Made by a program: the position numbers and the translations under genes
In this document: positions 43,473 to 56,005 of the stretch, one piece after another
Layout: the number at the start of each line of letters is the position of its first letter
How positions within the stretch are numbered: the stretch's first letter is position 1
The notes under the pieces: generated by a model
Database searches by the model: none
The model's input: the letters and a program-made list of their open reading frames with translations, nothing else
Told to the model about the DNA's origin: nothing
Assembly: GCA_030549775.1 (NCBI GenBank)
Contig: CM060174.1
Span: 44,744,707 to 44,808,706, forward strand
Length of the DNA stretch: 64,000 nucleotides
Direction: 5' to 3'
Origin: Tamarix chinensis
Lineage: Eukaryota; Streptophyta; Magnoliopsida; Caryophyllales; Tamaricaceae

Positions 43473-43477
43473 AAGAC
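43473..43477. repeat. Right target-site duplication of LTR H (AAGAC)
   Basis: Exact match to 38256-38260; the coding frame of E resumes here. Confidence 0.9.
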
Positions 43478-44837
43478 AAAGGAGCTAAAGTAAACAAAAG
43501 AACCCTAATCACATTTTTCTTAGAGACTACCATGATGAAGTTCTATGTGATGTTTTGCCTATGGATGCTTGTGGATTACTTTTAGGAAGATCATGGCAAT
43601 ATAATAGAAAAGTAACTCATGATGGAGTAACTAATGAATATGTGGTGAAGAAAGAAAAGCAATTGTATAGACTAACACCTTCTTTATGTGATCATATGCC
43701 TTTGAGTGATGAAAAAATATATTATTTTTACATGAAAAGGCTATGGAAAAATGCATAGAAGAAGGAGGGATTTGTTATGCTTTAGTTGCTAAAGATTCTA
43801 AACCTGAGAAGCAACAAATTGAAAATCCTAATATAGCTAAGCTACTTGATGAATATAATGATGTATTTCCTAATGATTTACTTCCTGGATTACTACCTAA
43901 AAGAGGTATAGAACATGTCATTGATCTTATCCCTGGAATTCCTCTTTTGAATAAACTTGCTTATAGATGTAACCTAGAAGAAGTTGAGGAACTACAGAAA
44001 CAAATCCAAGAGCTTATGGATAAAGGATTTGTGAGAGAAAGTATGAGTCCTTGTGGTGTTCCTGCTTTACTGGTGCCTAAAAAAGATGGTATTTAGCGTA
44101 TGTGTATCGATTTTAGAGCAGTGAATAACACTACAATCAAATATCGTTTTCCCATTCCTAGGTTAGATGATATGCTTGATGAACTTTGTGGTGCATAAGT
44201 ATTTTCCAAAATTGATTTGAGAAGTGGTTATCATCAATTAAGGATTAGAGATGGAGATGAATGGAAAACTACCTTTAAAACTAAATATGGTCTCTATGAG
44301 TGGATGATTATGCCCTTTGGGTTACGTAATGCACCTATCTCATTTATTGGACTTATGAATGAAGTTCTCCGACCTTTCCTTGGTGATTTCATTGTTGTAT
44401 ATTTGGATGATATTCTTGTGTATAGCAAAAATGGCTATGATCACCTAGTGCATTTGAGGAAATTGTTTGATAAGCTAAGGAGAGCTAAACTATATGGAAA
44501 ACCTGCGAAATGTGATTTTATGCTTCCAAGAGTAGTTTTCCTAGGTTATATTATTAGTGGAGAGGGTATTAAAGTAGATCCTAATAAGATTAGAGCTATA
44601 AAAGAATGGCCTATCCCTAAAATTGTTCATGATGTTAGAAGTTTTAATGGATTAGCTAGCTTCTATAAAATATTCATTAATGATTTTTCTACTATAGCTA
44701 CAGCTATTACACAACTCATGAAAAATGGTGAATTTTATTGGGGACAAGAAGCTACTCAATCATTTGAAACCCTCAAAACTAAACTTTGTAATGCCCCTGT
44801 TCTATCCTTACCCAACTTAATCTTCTGTTTGAAGTAA
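43478..44837 (+). pseudogene. pol: Gypsy protease C-terminus and reverse transcriptase (element E)
   Basis: The frame at 43555 gives PMDACGLLLGRSWQYNR, the protease end. From 43743 the RT follows in another frame: KGFVRESMSPCGVPALLVPKKDG, stop (TAG for Trp), [11 protein letters not shown], a second stop near 44197, then [30 protein letters not shown] and [10 protein letters not shown] (catalytic, about 44399-44428), ending in [13 protein letters not shown] copies the element RNA into DNA. The catalytic Asp pair is preserved; the two stops and frame breaks disable it. Confidence 0.93.
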
Positions 44838-45160
44838 CTTGTAATGCTAGTGGAGTTGCAATAGGATGAGTATTTTCACAAGAAAAGAAACCTATAGCAT
44901 TCTTCTATGAAAAGTTGAAAGGAGTCAAACTTAACTATTCAACTTATGACAAGGAATTATTTTCCATTATACGGAGTCTAGAGACATGGAGTCATTATAT
45001 AAGACCAAAATCCTTTGTATTACATTCAGATTATGAAAGTTTAAAATACTTACATAGTTAAAAGAAAGTTAATCTGAGACATGCAAAGTGGGTGAGTTTC
45101 TTACAATCCTTTGTGTTCTCTAGTCAAACATTTAGATGGAAAAGAAAATGTAGTAGTCGA
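44838..45160 (+). pseudogene. pol: Gypsy RNase H (element E)
   Basis: Reads CNASGVAIG, stop, [33 protein letters not shown], then [10 protein letters not shown] and RHAKWVSFLQSF, the standard RNase H order. The first catalytic Asp is replaced by Asn and two stops are present. Confidence 0.85.
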
Positions 45161-46195
45161 TGCTCTTTCTCGTAGATCTATATTACTTATTATGATGGAT
45201 GCAAAAATCTTAGGTTTCGAAATGTTAAAAGAATTGTATCCAAATGATGAGGATTTCAAGAATATATTTAGTGAATGTAAAAAAAGTGGATGCCATGGAA
45301 ATCATGTCAAAATGGATTTTTTCTTAGACTAAATAAACTCTGTATTCCTAGATCTAGTATTCGAGACTTACTAATCAAAGAAATACACGAAGGTAGCATT
45401 ACGGGACATTTTGGTATACATAAGACTATGGAATTATTGCAAGAAAATTTCAATTGGCCACGAATGGTTAAAAATGTACAAGCTATGATAAGTAGATGTT
45501 CTACATGTCAAAAATGTAAGAGTTACTTTCAAAAATGTAAGAGTTAGTATGGACTTTATCCTAGGGTTACCAAGAACACAACATGGTAAAGATTCTATTC
45601 TTGTAGTAGTAGATAGATTTTCTAAAATGACTCATTTTATTCCCTGTAATAAAACCGATGATGCCACACAGGTAACTGACTTGTATTTTAGAGAGATTGT
45701 TAACTTCATGGTGTGCCTAAAAGCATAGTCTCAGATCGGGATGTCAAGTTTATGAGTTATTTTTGGAAAAATTTATGGAATATGCTTGGTACTAAATTGT
45801 TATTTAGCACTTCACATCATCCACAAATTGATGGTCTAACTGAAGTAACTAATAGAACTCTTGGTAAATTATTAAGAGGTTTAAATAATAAAAGTACTAA
45901 AAATTGGGATGTTAAGTTAGCTCATGCAGAGTTTGCTTATAATCGTAGTCCATCTAGTACTACTCAAACTAGTCCGTTTTAGGTGGTGTATGGAGTGAAC
46001 CCACATATTCCTATCAATATGATTCCTTTGACAAGAGGTGAGCTACAAAATTATGAAGCCAAAGATAGAGTAACATTTTTTCAACAGCTTCATGAGAAAA
46101 TAAAAAATGATATTGAAAAAGCTAATGCCAAGTATAAAGCTCAAGCAAATAGGCATAGAAACCCACATGTGTTTTCTACTGGTGACTTAGTTTAG
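45161..46195 (+). pseudogene. pol: Gypsy integrase (element E)
   Basis: The zinc-binding HHCC domain is visible (IHEGSITGHFGIHKTMELL, then C-S-T-C) at about 45380-45520. The core follows: [27 protein letters not shown] and [12 protein letters not shown], which contain the D, D and E residues. The [21 protein letters not shown] and VYGVNPHIP blocks follow. A TAG lies after TSPF and another after GDLV, plus a frame change near 45290 and around 45560-45710. Confidence 0.92.
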
Positions 46196-46405
46196 TTACA
46201 TTTGCGTAAAGAAAAATTTCCTTATTTACATAAAAATAAACTAATGCCAAGAGCAGATGGTCCTTTTAAAATATTATGAAAGTTTAGGGATAATGCTTAT
46301 GAACTTGAACTTCCTGACCATTAGGGTGGACTTTAATGTTGGTGATTTGTCTCCGTATTATACTGATGAAAATTTGAGGGCAAATTCTTCTCAACTTGGG
46401 GAGAA
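46196..46405 (+). pseudogene. pol: Integrase C-terminal module and polypurine tract (element E)
   Basis: Residues LHLRKEKFPYL, DGPFKIL, NAYELELPDH and NVGDLSPYYTDENLRANSSQLGE fit the GPY/F-type end of chromovirus integrases. The polypurine tract TTGGGGAGAA (46396-46405) overlaps the coding part and leads directly into the LTR. Confidence 0.78.
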
Positions 46406-47249
46406 TGATGCAGGAGCATCTATTGATTCTCATATTCCTATTAATTCTCGAGGTAAGGAAGAATTAGCTTTCTTAATATTGGAGTCAATAATGTTAAATA
46501 TTCTTGATAACATGTCAATTCTTGGTATTAAAAACGATTCAAGATATTCTTATAGGTATATTACATATTTGTAAGGAGAAGATGTTAACACACCAAACAA
46601 GACTTAAAGTGTACAAGAATTCAAAGCATACAAGGCTATGGCATACATGGGATGACACTACAACAAGATATGGTGATGATTATCATTAGTTATATTAAAA
46701 TTGTTGTAAACCCTAAGTGTATTTTATGTAAGCTAGGGTTTTGATGTAATTTCATGTATGTACCATAGTTGATTGTTTGGCTTTGTAATGTTAGTCATTA
46801 ATACCATTTATATGATGATATTGTGATAAAGATTGGGCATTATATGGGATTAATTCAAGTGAGGTAACTTAGCTTGAATTAAGGGGGAAGATCGACTAAT
46901 TTAAGCCTTAATGTCGACTCCCTCACCTATATATAGCTATGTTGTACACGCATAAGAGGAGAAAAATAATAGCAATCATTTTGAATGCAATCCTCAAGTT
47001 AGGACTTGATTTTTCTCTCCCTTTTTGGAGTAGCATATCCAGGAAAGCCGGGGCATTCCTTCCTTCAATTTCTTTCCTTCATTCGAAGATTGAATGCAGC
47101 TTCAACCTTCGAAGAACCTCAGCCAATATTCATCATTTGTGTTGAGTTTAAGCATCTTAAACCAAGTGTTTTCTTCAAGCATTAACTTGTGGCTGACTGG
47201 AAAAAAGAAGTGATTGATCCAATGCTTCTCTCCACCTTAATCCACACTA
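46406..47249 (+). repeat. Right LTR of element E (844 bp)
   Basis: Starts TGATGCAGGAGC; pairs with 29811-30641. TATA box TATATATA at 46928-46935. The pol frame runs about 170 bp into the LTR. Ends CCACACTA, a C-to-T change from the left LTR end. Confidence 0.9.
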
Positions 47250-47254
47250 GTTAT
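47250..47254. repeat. Right target-site duplication of element E (GTTAT)
   Basis: Matches 29806-29810. On the minus strand the F RT reading passes from MNNIT to IKYRYP across it. Confidence 0.82.
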
Positions 47255-47503
47255 ATTATTCATTGTTCTACAATCTATACACATACACTAGGTACAGTCC
47301 TTTTTAGGAACTAATAAGGAAAGTGCACAACAAGGACTCATGCTCTCTCTAATATAACTATTATTTACTAATTCTTGAATTTATATTTGTAATTTCTTAG
47401 CTTCATCTAGATTACATCTATAGGCATATCTATTAGGTAGATTCATTCTAGGAATTAAATCTATAGCATGCTCTATACCAGTAAAAGGTGGTAGTCTAGG
47501 AGG
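47255..47503 (-). pseudogene. pol: Gypsy RT N-terminal fragment (element F)
   Basis: Minus-strand reading: LPPFTGIEHAIDLIP, NRYAYRCNLDEAKKL, IRESMSPCCALSLLVPKKD, stop, CMCIDCRTMNNIT. These are the first RT motifs. Two stops are visible. Confidence 0.83.
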
Positions 47504-47845
47504 TTAGTAATATGGAAATACATCACTATACTCATCAATAAAACACGTAATGTTTGAATTGCTAAACGTTTTCTCCCTAAACATAGATGATTTAGCTACT
47601 AAGGCATAACAAACACCCTCATCCTCAATACAATTTATCATTTCCCATTCATATAAAAATAAGTTCTTTTTAACCTCGGGTGATTGTGCATAATCACATT
47701 GATATGGTTTCAATTTATATTTCTTTTTGTCCTCAAGTACAACATATCCATTAGTTACATCATCATGATTTAAATTTATATCATATTTCCATGATCTTCC
47801 TAGTAAAATACCAAAAACATCCATAGGCATAACATCACATAACAC
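47504..47845 (-). pseudogene. pol: Gypsy protease C-terminus/linker (element F)
   Basis: A 113-residue open frame, MLCDVMPMDVFGILLGRSWKYDI then DDVTNGYVVL and DEYSDVFP. It matches E's 43555-43860. DEYSDVFP is the start of the RT domain. Confidence 0.84.
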
Positions 47846-47949
47846 CTCATCATGTTAATTACTAATGAGAAAAGTAAAGGGTTTGTTTAGTCACTTTAGC
47901 TCCTTTATCCTTATTAAGATAATGTAATGAATATGGTTTATGATGGAAA

Positions 47950-48195
47950 CTAGTCACTAGCCCTTGGACACAAATCATTAGGACAGAAATCATTATCTAT
48001 TATGACCCTATAAACCTTATCACCAATTCTACACTTAGTTTTAAAATTTTTATCCCTTTGTAAATATTTATCATTAGCTTTTATTTTTAATGCCCTTAGA
48101 AGTACAAAACAAGGATTCCCATATTCTTCAGATATACTTAAGACATTATTATTATGTTTAGTTTCTATATCATCATTATCAATACTTGGTTCCAT
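47950..48195 (-). pseudogene. pol: Gypsy protease N-terminus (element F)
   Basis: The frame reads EEYGNPCFVLLRAL, KTKCRIGDKVYRVIIDNDFCPN, aligned with E's CFVIQRVL and RLIIHSGSCTN. The active-site triad has decayed from D-S-G to D-N-D. Confidence 0.75.
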
Positions 48196-48239
48196 GTTCT
48201 CAATTTTGCTTAGGGCAAAACTTTTAGATTAGGATACTC

Positions 48240-49030
48240 TCTAACAAAATGACCATATCCATCCGATACTTTGTAGCTTGTGCACTTGAGTAATACTTTG
48301 TAGAATTTTTTTTAGCATGAAGCTTAGTGGACTTCATCTTCTTTTAAAATCTCAAAGATAGCCTAATCTTGTCATCCGGAGAATCATATAACAAAGTTTC
48401 AACTCTATCTTGAATCATCATGTTAAGGCCACCTAGAAATCTAGCACGTGTTTGTTCCTTTTCCTAATGGATTTCATATATAGGTGCTAATTTCTCAAAC
48501 TCCCTAACATATTATTCAACAATTAGAATACTCTATCTAAGAGTAGTCAATAAAATTTAATTATCTTGCTCATGCTATTTAGGGAAAAGCATATCCCATG
48601 ACTTGATTTTAGATTTACCTTCTCTTTCTATAGTACTTTTCAAGTTATCTTACCATATCCTAGCAAACTTCTTAAACTTAAGAGTATCTAGTTTAATTTT
48701 TTTCTTATAATGATAATCCCTAACTTCAAATATCTTCTCCACCTCATGTAACCACTAACGAAATAAATGAACATTAATTTTACCATCAAAATTAGGAAGA
48801 TAAAATTTGATACCTTTATCTTCTCTTTGATGATTCTTTGGTTATGGTCATATGACCCTTGATTGCTTCCATGCATATATGACTCTTCTTCATGATATAC
48901 ATGTGAGTCCATATATCTCCCTCTTGTCAGGTTGTTTGACTTTGTTGCATTTCCCATTCGATCTCTATAGAACTCCCTTTGCTCTTGTATATTTTAAACC
49001 AAATCTTTCTTAAAAAATTGAAACTCCATC
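48240..49030 (-). pseudogene. gag: Gypsy gag (element F)
   Basis: Decayed minus-strand gag. The 89-residue frame 48957-48688 includes MGNATKSNNLTRGRYMDSH and, in the neighbouring frame, DGKVNVHLF-WLREVEKIFEV. Further left lie capsid-like pieces and CTSYK-like residues at the zinc knuckle (about 48250-48300). Many frame changes. Confidence 0.65.
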
Positions 49031-49999
49031 CTTTACAATTAGGTTTGAATGTTAGAGAGTTTCTTAAGTTGAGCATGGGTTACATCTAGGTTGGTTGAGA
49101 GCTTTTAGATTGCCTAAAAAATAGCTTGAAAGATCAAATCCCCTTCCATTGTGTTGAACTTGTTAACACATTCAACAAATTGATTAGTAAGTCTTGGGGT
49201 TTCAATTAGAAACACAAATCAACTAATATGTTATCTTAGTACGTTGTTAGTTATTGTAGGATATTTTGAATCCAATGAATCAAACACATAGACAAAAATC
49301 AAATATACACAAATGAATTGTTACACCTTTTATGTTTCTTGATAAATTCTTGAAGTAGAGTTTGACAAATCAACCTCTAAATCATTTGATGCAGTTTAAC
49401 AATCATGCTTATTGTATATTTCCATTTTGTGTAATATAATTAAGGCAAGATTAAAGTAATAATCAACACACATCGTATGTAGAATAATTCACAAACTAAC
49501 TCATCCAAAATATGGACTTCTGATGCCTTAAGGTTAACATAAATCTCATAATTCAGTTATGATTAGAGTTAATTGTCTGATCAATTATTATACTTATAAA
49601 CCAATTACAAAAGGACATTATTTTACATTAAAATTAAATACAATCACATGGGATCTAAATATGCATAACATAAAAAAAAATAGAACATAAGCTATGCACA
49701 CATGCATTTATCTACTTAGCACATTTGAAAACCTAACATAAATCTACTTATCTTGTTCATTGCTTTTGCATACAAACATTAAAGATTATTCCAAGATTCC
49801 TATACCACATTACCAACATCTATACATGTTCACATCAATTCATAATCATGCATGAAAGATTTCAAGAAAGATAATCAAGATTATAACAAGAATGATCAAG
49901 AACCTTAAGACTGGCGTTGGTGTGTTTTCTTAACTCCATGTTGAAGATGATTTCTTTTCCAATGGTTGTAGAACCAAAACCATGCTTTGATACAAAATT
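49031..49999 (-). other. Leader of element F
   Basis: AT-rich sequence with no domain. At 49983-50000 the minus strand reads TTTTGTATCAAAGCATGG, a mutated form of the TTGGTATCAGAGC primer-binding site. Confidence 0.5.
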
Positions 50000-50756
50000 T
50001 GATGTGGAAGATAATACAAAATTAACATTTTGCAATGTAAGGTCTTTTATTTTGGTTATTGGAGAAGACTTGGTGCTCAAATGTGTTGATGTAGTCGACA
50101 ATGTTGCTATTTGGGATTGAATCTATAACAAATACACTCAATTGTATAGAGAAATCACTAATTTTTCCTCTAAATAACAAACCCAAACTCTTAAGATAAT
50201 CTCAATTGAAGAGGAGGAAGAATTTCAAAATTCTAAAAGTTTTATTTCACTTGAACCCTTAATGATATACAAGTCAACATTACATGTATATATATACACT
50301 CGAGGCCTTAGTTTCTCTTTACTAATAAATCCCAACCCAACTAGTTTATGTAGTTAAATTGAAGAGAAAAACTAATGCACTTAACCCCATGTTATATATA
50401 TAATGATGTAATTATAAGTTATGAGACATTACAATGTTTATATAAAATATCAAAGCTAAACATAACCCCACTCATGTAATAAATTGAATAATCAAGTAAT
50501 CAAGCTTCATGTCTTGAATCTCTATCATTTATGAAACTTTGAAATCCTTGTCTAGTTATTTTCTTATATACTATATGTTTTTGGTGAATTCTTCTTCTTA
50601 CAAATATATATAATATCTTCCTGAATTACTTAACAAAAATCATTAGGGATATCATGAAGGTTTTTAAGATTTTCAAGAACAATTGGTAACATCTCTAAAT
50701 ATGCTATCTCTTGACTTTAAACAATAGAAGAATAAAATGGAGATGGTCCTACATCA
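50000..50756 (-). repeat. Probable 5' LTR of element F
   Basis: Minus-strand start TGATGTAGGACC at 50756 resembles E's TGATGCAGGAGC. The end near 50000 is next to the decayed primer-binding site. Similarity to 26873-27610 is weak. Confidence 0.55.
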
Positions 50757-51978
50757 AAATTAATACTTTAAGAAGTTGTTGAAAGGAATTTGGTCACTAA
50801 TAGATAAATGGGAAATCTTTAGAAATAGTTGTTTGGGGCCTAATGAGTAGTCCAGTCTTGGAAAAAAGATATGAATAAACACATAAATTGAGCCATTATT
50901 GGTGCAAAAATAATACATACTAGTGAAGCTATAGACAAACCTTTATCAAGCAAAGAGTTCACAGATTAAGAAAAAAAACTTTGATTTTAGTGATTCAATT
51001 ATGGTACCTGTGTGGTATATCGCAACTTCAAAATATTTGTTGAGCATTATAAAATATAGAAGACCAATGGACATCCATATATTGGTGCATTTCTATTATT
51101 AAAGTTTCCAGTGGAGCTTGAGACTGATAGTGAAGAGGAAGATTATTCTTAGAAAACCATTATCTCTTTTCCTTCTCCATTTTTTATCCATGTAATTTGT
51201 ATATATTTTTTATGTATGAAATGACATTACCTCCATTTTTTTATATTTTTATTCCTGTATATTTTTGTAATGATGTCGAGAAAAAAATATATTTGTAATA
51301 GAAAGACCAAAAGAATAGGAAACTAGAATGTCAAGGGTAAAATATTTGTGATAAGATGACTAAAATTATAAAATGTTATTTTAATAAGAAGAATGATGAT
51401 ATATAAGGAATACACTTCAAAATTTTATTATACTTTGGTGGTGGAGAACCAATGTAGTGTTTGATCCAACCTCTATTGGTTAATCATTTCGAATGGACCA
51501 ACTAGACCTCTCAGCATGTACTTAATGGCCTCAACACCTTGTTTGAGGATACAACATGAGAGAATTGGATTAAAGAAGCTAAAAACCTAGCAAATTTGCC
51601 TAATAACTTAGTGGAATCTATACCTTAATTAAAGACACACCTTAAGATCTTGGGCTTAGTGAGTAAGAGCACGTCAATATTTCATCTCAATAGGTGTGCT
51701 CCTTGGGCTTAGCAACTAAAATCAAGTCATTCTTTTATCTTATAAGGTATGCCCATATTTTATTTAGGCATCTTAGTACATATGACTTGGTGTCCAAGCC
51801 TTTAATACTCAATAGTCTCTATAAGAAAGGGCCTATGTATTGAGCCTTGGGATTAGTGGGTTAATGATTTTTGGATATGTTCATCTCACCATGTATTCCC
51901 ATCTTAAATTCTAAATGGCCTTGTTGAGGGTTTATAGATAGACGTTATTCTGTCACCATTTTGTGAGAAGACTTCCAA
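50757..51978. other. Unassigned AT-rich sequence
   Basis: No open frame with a recognisable domain and no clear LTR edge. It may be decayed interior of the Tat-like element to its right. Confidence 0.4.
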
Positions 51979-52255
51979 TTTTCGCAATTGCCTCTTCATA
52001 AGAAAGCTTACATCATTCACAATTAACTTGTTGTGAGAGAGCTTAAAACATTCACAACTACCTCTTTATAAGGGGGCTTATATCATTCACAACTTTCCAC
52101 TTGCGAGAGGGCTTACAAATTTCTATAATACCTATTTCTAATATGGTGTATAACTTTCATAATTGCCTCTTTGTAAGAGGGATTTTAGATTTCATAATTG
52201 CCTCTTTCTGAGAGATCTTACAACTTTTACAACCAACTCTTTGTGAGAGGGATTA
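51979..52255 (-). repeat. 35-bp tandem repeat
   Basis: About eight diverged units of ATTCACAACTACCTCTTTRT plus AAGAGGGCTTACATC. Each unit has a small inverted repeat (CTCTT...AAGAG). It lies downstream (minus strand) of the Tat-like protease, where such elements often carry tandem repeats. Confidence 0.8.
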
Positions 52256-52524
52256 CTTAATTATTATCAATCTTTTATATTCCTAAATAAATAATTACTA
52301 CAAGAAACATTCCATGGAAACATTGAAATACATATAAATAAAATAATTGTTCTTATTCCCTTACCTTCAAAAATCAACACATATTGAATCTTTCTTTGGC
52401 TTATTACTATCCAATTGTTCTAAATCACCCCTTCCTTCTATTGCATAACACTATCATGTCAATATCCTATCGCTCTATACTTCTCCTCATCCTCCATTAA
52501 TCGGGAACCTTATTAATAATCGTG
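52256..52524. other. Short unassigned spacer
   Basis: AT-rich, no feature seen. Confidence 0.4.
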
Positions 52525-52872
52525 CTATAAAATGATGGCTTGGAGCTTATTTAGGGATGGTCCCCCTAATATCATGTTATATGTCAAAGAGTAGATGACG
52601 ATAACAAATTCTTTTTTAATGAACCTTAACGTTGGTGACTTACCAATTATTAGTGTGAGGTCCCAAACTCCTTGAGATTTTATTGTGAGACTATTGAATC
52701 TTACTTGCAGTGAAGTCTTATTTATAAAACATCCTTTTGATAGTTCTAATTGATTATAAGATTCCTCAAAAATAACATCTAAGCAACTACTTGTGTCTTT
52801 AAGAACCCTTTTCATATTACAATTTTCAACAAGAACTTCAATAACCAAATGGTCTTCATGATGCTCCACCAT
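52525..52872 (-). pseudogene. pol: Tat/Ogre-type gypsy aspartic protease
   Basis: A 115-residue open frame: HHEDHLVIEVLVENCNMKRVL, then DTSSCLDVIFEESYNQLEL, GVWDLTLIIGKSPTLRF and YNMILGGPSLNKLQAI. HxDxLVIxVxIxNxxVxRVLxDxGSSxDV and YNxILGRPxLNxL are hallmarks of the Tat/Ogre protease. The active site reads D-T-S where D-x-G is usual, so it is inactive. No RT was found next to it. Confidence 0.78.
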
Positions 52873-52949
52873 ACTCTCAACCTTATCATTTACTATAAAA
52901 CTAACTTCCTATTCACCCATTTTTGATCTCTTATTAGTTTCATAGATGT

Positions 52950-54300
52950 TGACTCTTTTAATATATGCTTGCATTACTTGCTTCTGCCAAGAAATCTACC
53001 CATGTAATAGTATGCATAATCTTCTTAGGTTCTATTGCTTGAGATGATGGGGGGAAATCATTGGACCGTGAATGTTTCTTGCTTAGTTAAGGATGTGTGA
53101 ACATATCTCTTCAAATAACCCTTACACGCTAATTCATTTATAACATTATTTAATGACTAATAGTCATTAGTAGTGTGGCCATAATCTTCATGATAGATGC
53201 AAAAATTGTTCATGTTTCTATGCTTCATGTTAGCTCAAATAGGAAATAGCCTTGGAAACATACACATTTCATTTTCTACATTGTATATATGTTTAAGGAT
53301 AGTTACTAAGGGTGTGTATTTTCTAAATTTAGCAATTGGAGGATATCTAGTAGCTGATTGTCTCATCAACCTTAAACTCCTGCTATGATCCTCTTGTCTA
53401 TATACCTTCTTTTGCTTATATATTTCCTTTCCTAGCCTCTATCTTGGCATTGAGGGCATATATGCTTTTCCTACAGCCAAAACCATTACCTTAGTCATTT
53501 CTATGGCATCTATTCTCTCATATATGTCCTTTGTCAATGAAGTTTATGATTTATACTTTGTTAAATATAAATTCTCAACTAGCTATTTGTAGGCCAAGCC
53601 TTTGAATAAGGAAGATCTACTGATGCCATTGTCTAACTCTTAAATATATCAGACCTCTTTCTCAAATATGTTGAAAAATGATTGAATATATTCCATTGAC
53701 CTCTAGAATAATCCCATTAAAGAAGAGGAATCTTGTAAGGTCAATGGCATGCATCAAATTTCTCAACACAAGTCATTCTAAGCTAGTAAAAAGAGCGTAT
53801 TGAATCATCTTAGTGGTTTCCAAACCATCTCAATGTTGATCCTTTCAAGGTTCTTGGGACTGCCTTGCATAAAGTCACTTCTTATGCCATGGATAAAAAT
53901 ATTGTATTATTAAAGAAATTTATACAATCCTTCAGAATTTTAAAACCATTGAATGATTTAGAAGTTGATATTTTAATTCTTTCTGTCGGAATTTGAGAGA
54001 TGTCTTTCGTGAAGGGTGTTTGCTAGTTGTAATCATTAGTTTCACCCTTCTTCTCTTGCATAGCATATAAAGTTTCATAGCATGGAGTCAGCTATTGAGG
54101 CTTATCATGGTGGTTCTAATCTATAAGAGGTGGTAGCTAACTAAGGGTCTGTGATAAAGGAGCTAGCATGTTTGAGACCATTTCTTTAATGGACACTCAA
54201 AGATCAACATTTACAACTTGTTATTGAGAGATAATAACGAAATTCTCTTTCTTTGAAGGGTTAATAGTACTTGGATTAAATTGATCAAAAAATTAGATAG
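52950..54300 (-). pseudogene. gag: Decayed gag of the Tat-like element
   Basis: Minus-strand pieces fit the Tat gag order only loosely: an LTRFLFFNGIILEVNGIYSI segment, ERGLIYL, and W-x-x-DILQLLNLE near the protease side. All are short and separated by stops. The assignment rests mainly on position upstream of the protease. Confidence 0.45.
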
Positions 54301-56005
54301 GATATATATATTGTTGTTAAGGTCCACACAAATAGCACCTGTTGTTGGTGATTTGTGAATGAAGTGGTTCTTTAAGAATTAGGGAGGAAGCATTAAGTAA
54401 TTAAAGAGTGTTGAGGGATAATCAAAAGTGAGAGAGTCGTATTATAAATTTTAGATCCCCAAAATAGGTATAAAACCCTATATATATAGGAATAGAATGA
54501 GGGAGAAGGAAGAAGGGATAAGTGAGAAGGATAAATACTAAACACTTAAGGACAAGGAATTACCTTTGTTTAGCATAAGGAACCAATCCAACAACAAACT
54601 AGTAATGGATCACCAGTCTGAGACTAGTTTGAGCTCAAGGTAAGTGTTACTAGAAGTTTTTTAGGTCAAATCTTATTATTTGTGTCATCAACTCAAGGTC
54701 CAAGAGTTCTAGTTCGTAAAAGACCCATATCAGTAAGTTAGTTGACTGTAAAGATATTTTATTCATTTTATGTTCCATTAGACTAGTTATTTAATTTAGA
54801 TTTATACATGGTCTTTTTTTAACTTAGATATTAGCTATTGAACCTTGTCTCAAATAATTAGAGTGAATATACTTTGAGATCTAATTTTAATGGGTGTTTA
54901 AAGTCATGGAACATGGGCTTTAATGCCTCAATAATATTGCTTGAGTCTTAATACCTTGATAGTCTCCCAAGAGACTTAATGGGCCTTTGTGCTGGAATTA
55001 GTTTGTACCTTTATTCCTTTATGGATCAAGTGTGTGGATAATATCAAAATTCAATAAAATAATTGGTTAATGTTCATAGAAGTTAATATTATATGAGGCT
55101 TGATTCCTATTGAACTCAACTCTTTGATAAAATATTAATCACTTAAAGCCTAAGACCTTGAGTGAAGACTTATAGTGCTTGGGTAGTTACCCGAGTATAG
55201 GTGTGGTATTCACTTCATACTACTCTAATATTTTTCTCTTGTGTGATGTTGTGTGCCTCGTGTGATGTCTAATAGGCCCTCTTATACTTTATAGGTGTCT
55301 CAATAAATTTAGCTTTATAAGGGGTATACATACATAATTGATTAGGTGTCACATTATTTTGTGGTCTGGTTATGATTTTAGGTTGGCCAACTAAAGCTAT
55401 GACCATTTGTTTACAAGATTATTTATAATAGTTTCTTTGAGTCTCAATCCTCAATTAAATCTAATTTATTTGTTGCGATCATAATAATGACATATAATAA
55501 TTAATGAATCTCATCAATTTATGCATTCGTATTACATTATTTTGTGCTTGATGGTTGAGTTTTTTTCTTTATAATTAACATCTATATGAAGCATATTATT
55601 ATCCCATTATTTCATGTTATGCATCTTTCTTCGCATGGGCCTTTTATTTAATGCTAATTATTTAGGATGATCATATTACTCACTACTAGATGCTTATTGG
55701 TACTACACATCTATAGAAATTGTGCCACAAGTATTTGATGATAATCATTGAGGTTACAAAGATGGAGTGATGTAAGTTTAGTTCTTCGGGTTAGGGTGTA
55801 GATATAACACCCAAGTTGATATGACCACAAGAGACTACTTGATAGCCGTCTACTAGTCTCCTAAACCCATAAGGATTATGAGGGATATCTTGGACGCCAT
55901 TTTGGCTTGATTACCTAATGATAAAAATCAACACGAGTCTTTTCAATGAGCTTTGTCCTCATTCATGCACTTATTGAGAATTTTCCAACATTTTTTTGAT
56001 ACACT

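Larger units (their letters stand above)
29811..47249 (+). mobile_element. Element E: Ty3/gypsy retrotransposon carrying two nested giant LTRs
   Basis: LTRs at 29811-30641 and 46406-47249 flank a primer-binding site, gag, protease, RT, RNase H, integrase and polypurine tract. Integrase after RNase H defines Ty3/gypsy. Exact GTTAT duplications flank it. Within it lie LTR D (31997-37040) and LTR H (38261-43472). Without these and the small duplication next to D it is about 6.8 kb. The pol end reads into the 3' LTR. Pol has several stops. No chromodomain was recognised, but the C-terminal GPF and VGDLSPYY segments fit a chromovirus-like integrase tail. Confidence 0.92.
47255..50756 (-). mobile_element. 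Element F, right part: 5' LTR, gag, protease and RT N-terminus
   Basis: Read right to left: LTR (50756-50000), decayed primer-binding site, gag (about 49030-48300), protease (48195-47504), RT N-terminus (about 47500-47255). It joins the left part at 29810. Sequence is close in kind to E, so an E-family element inserted into its own relative. Confidence 0.85.
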
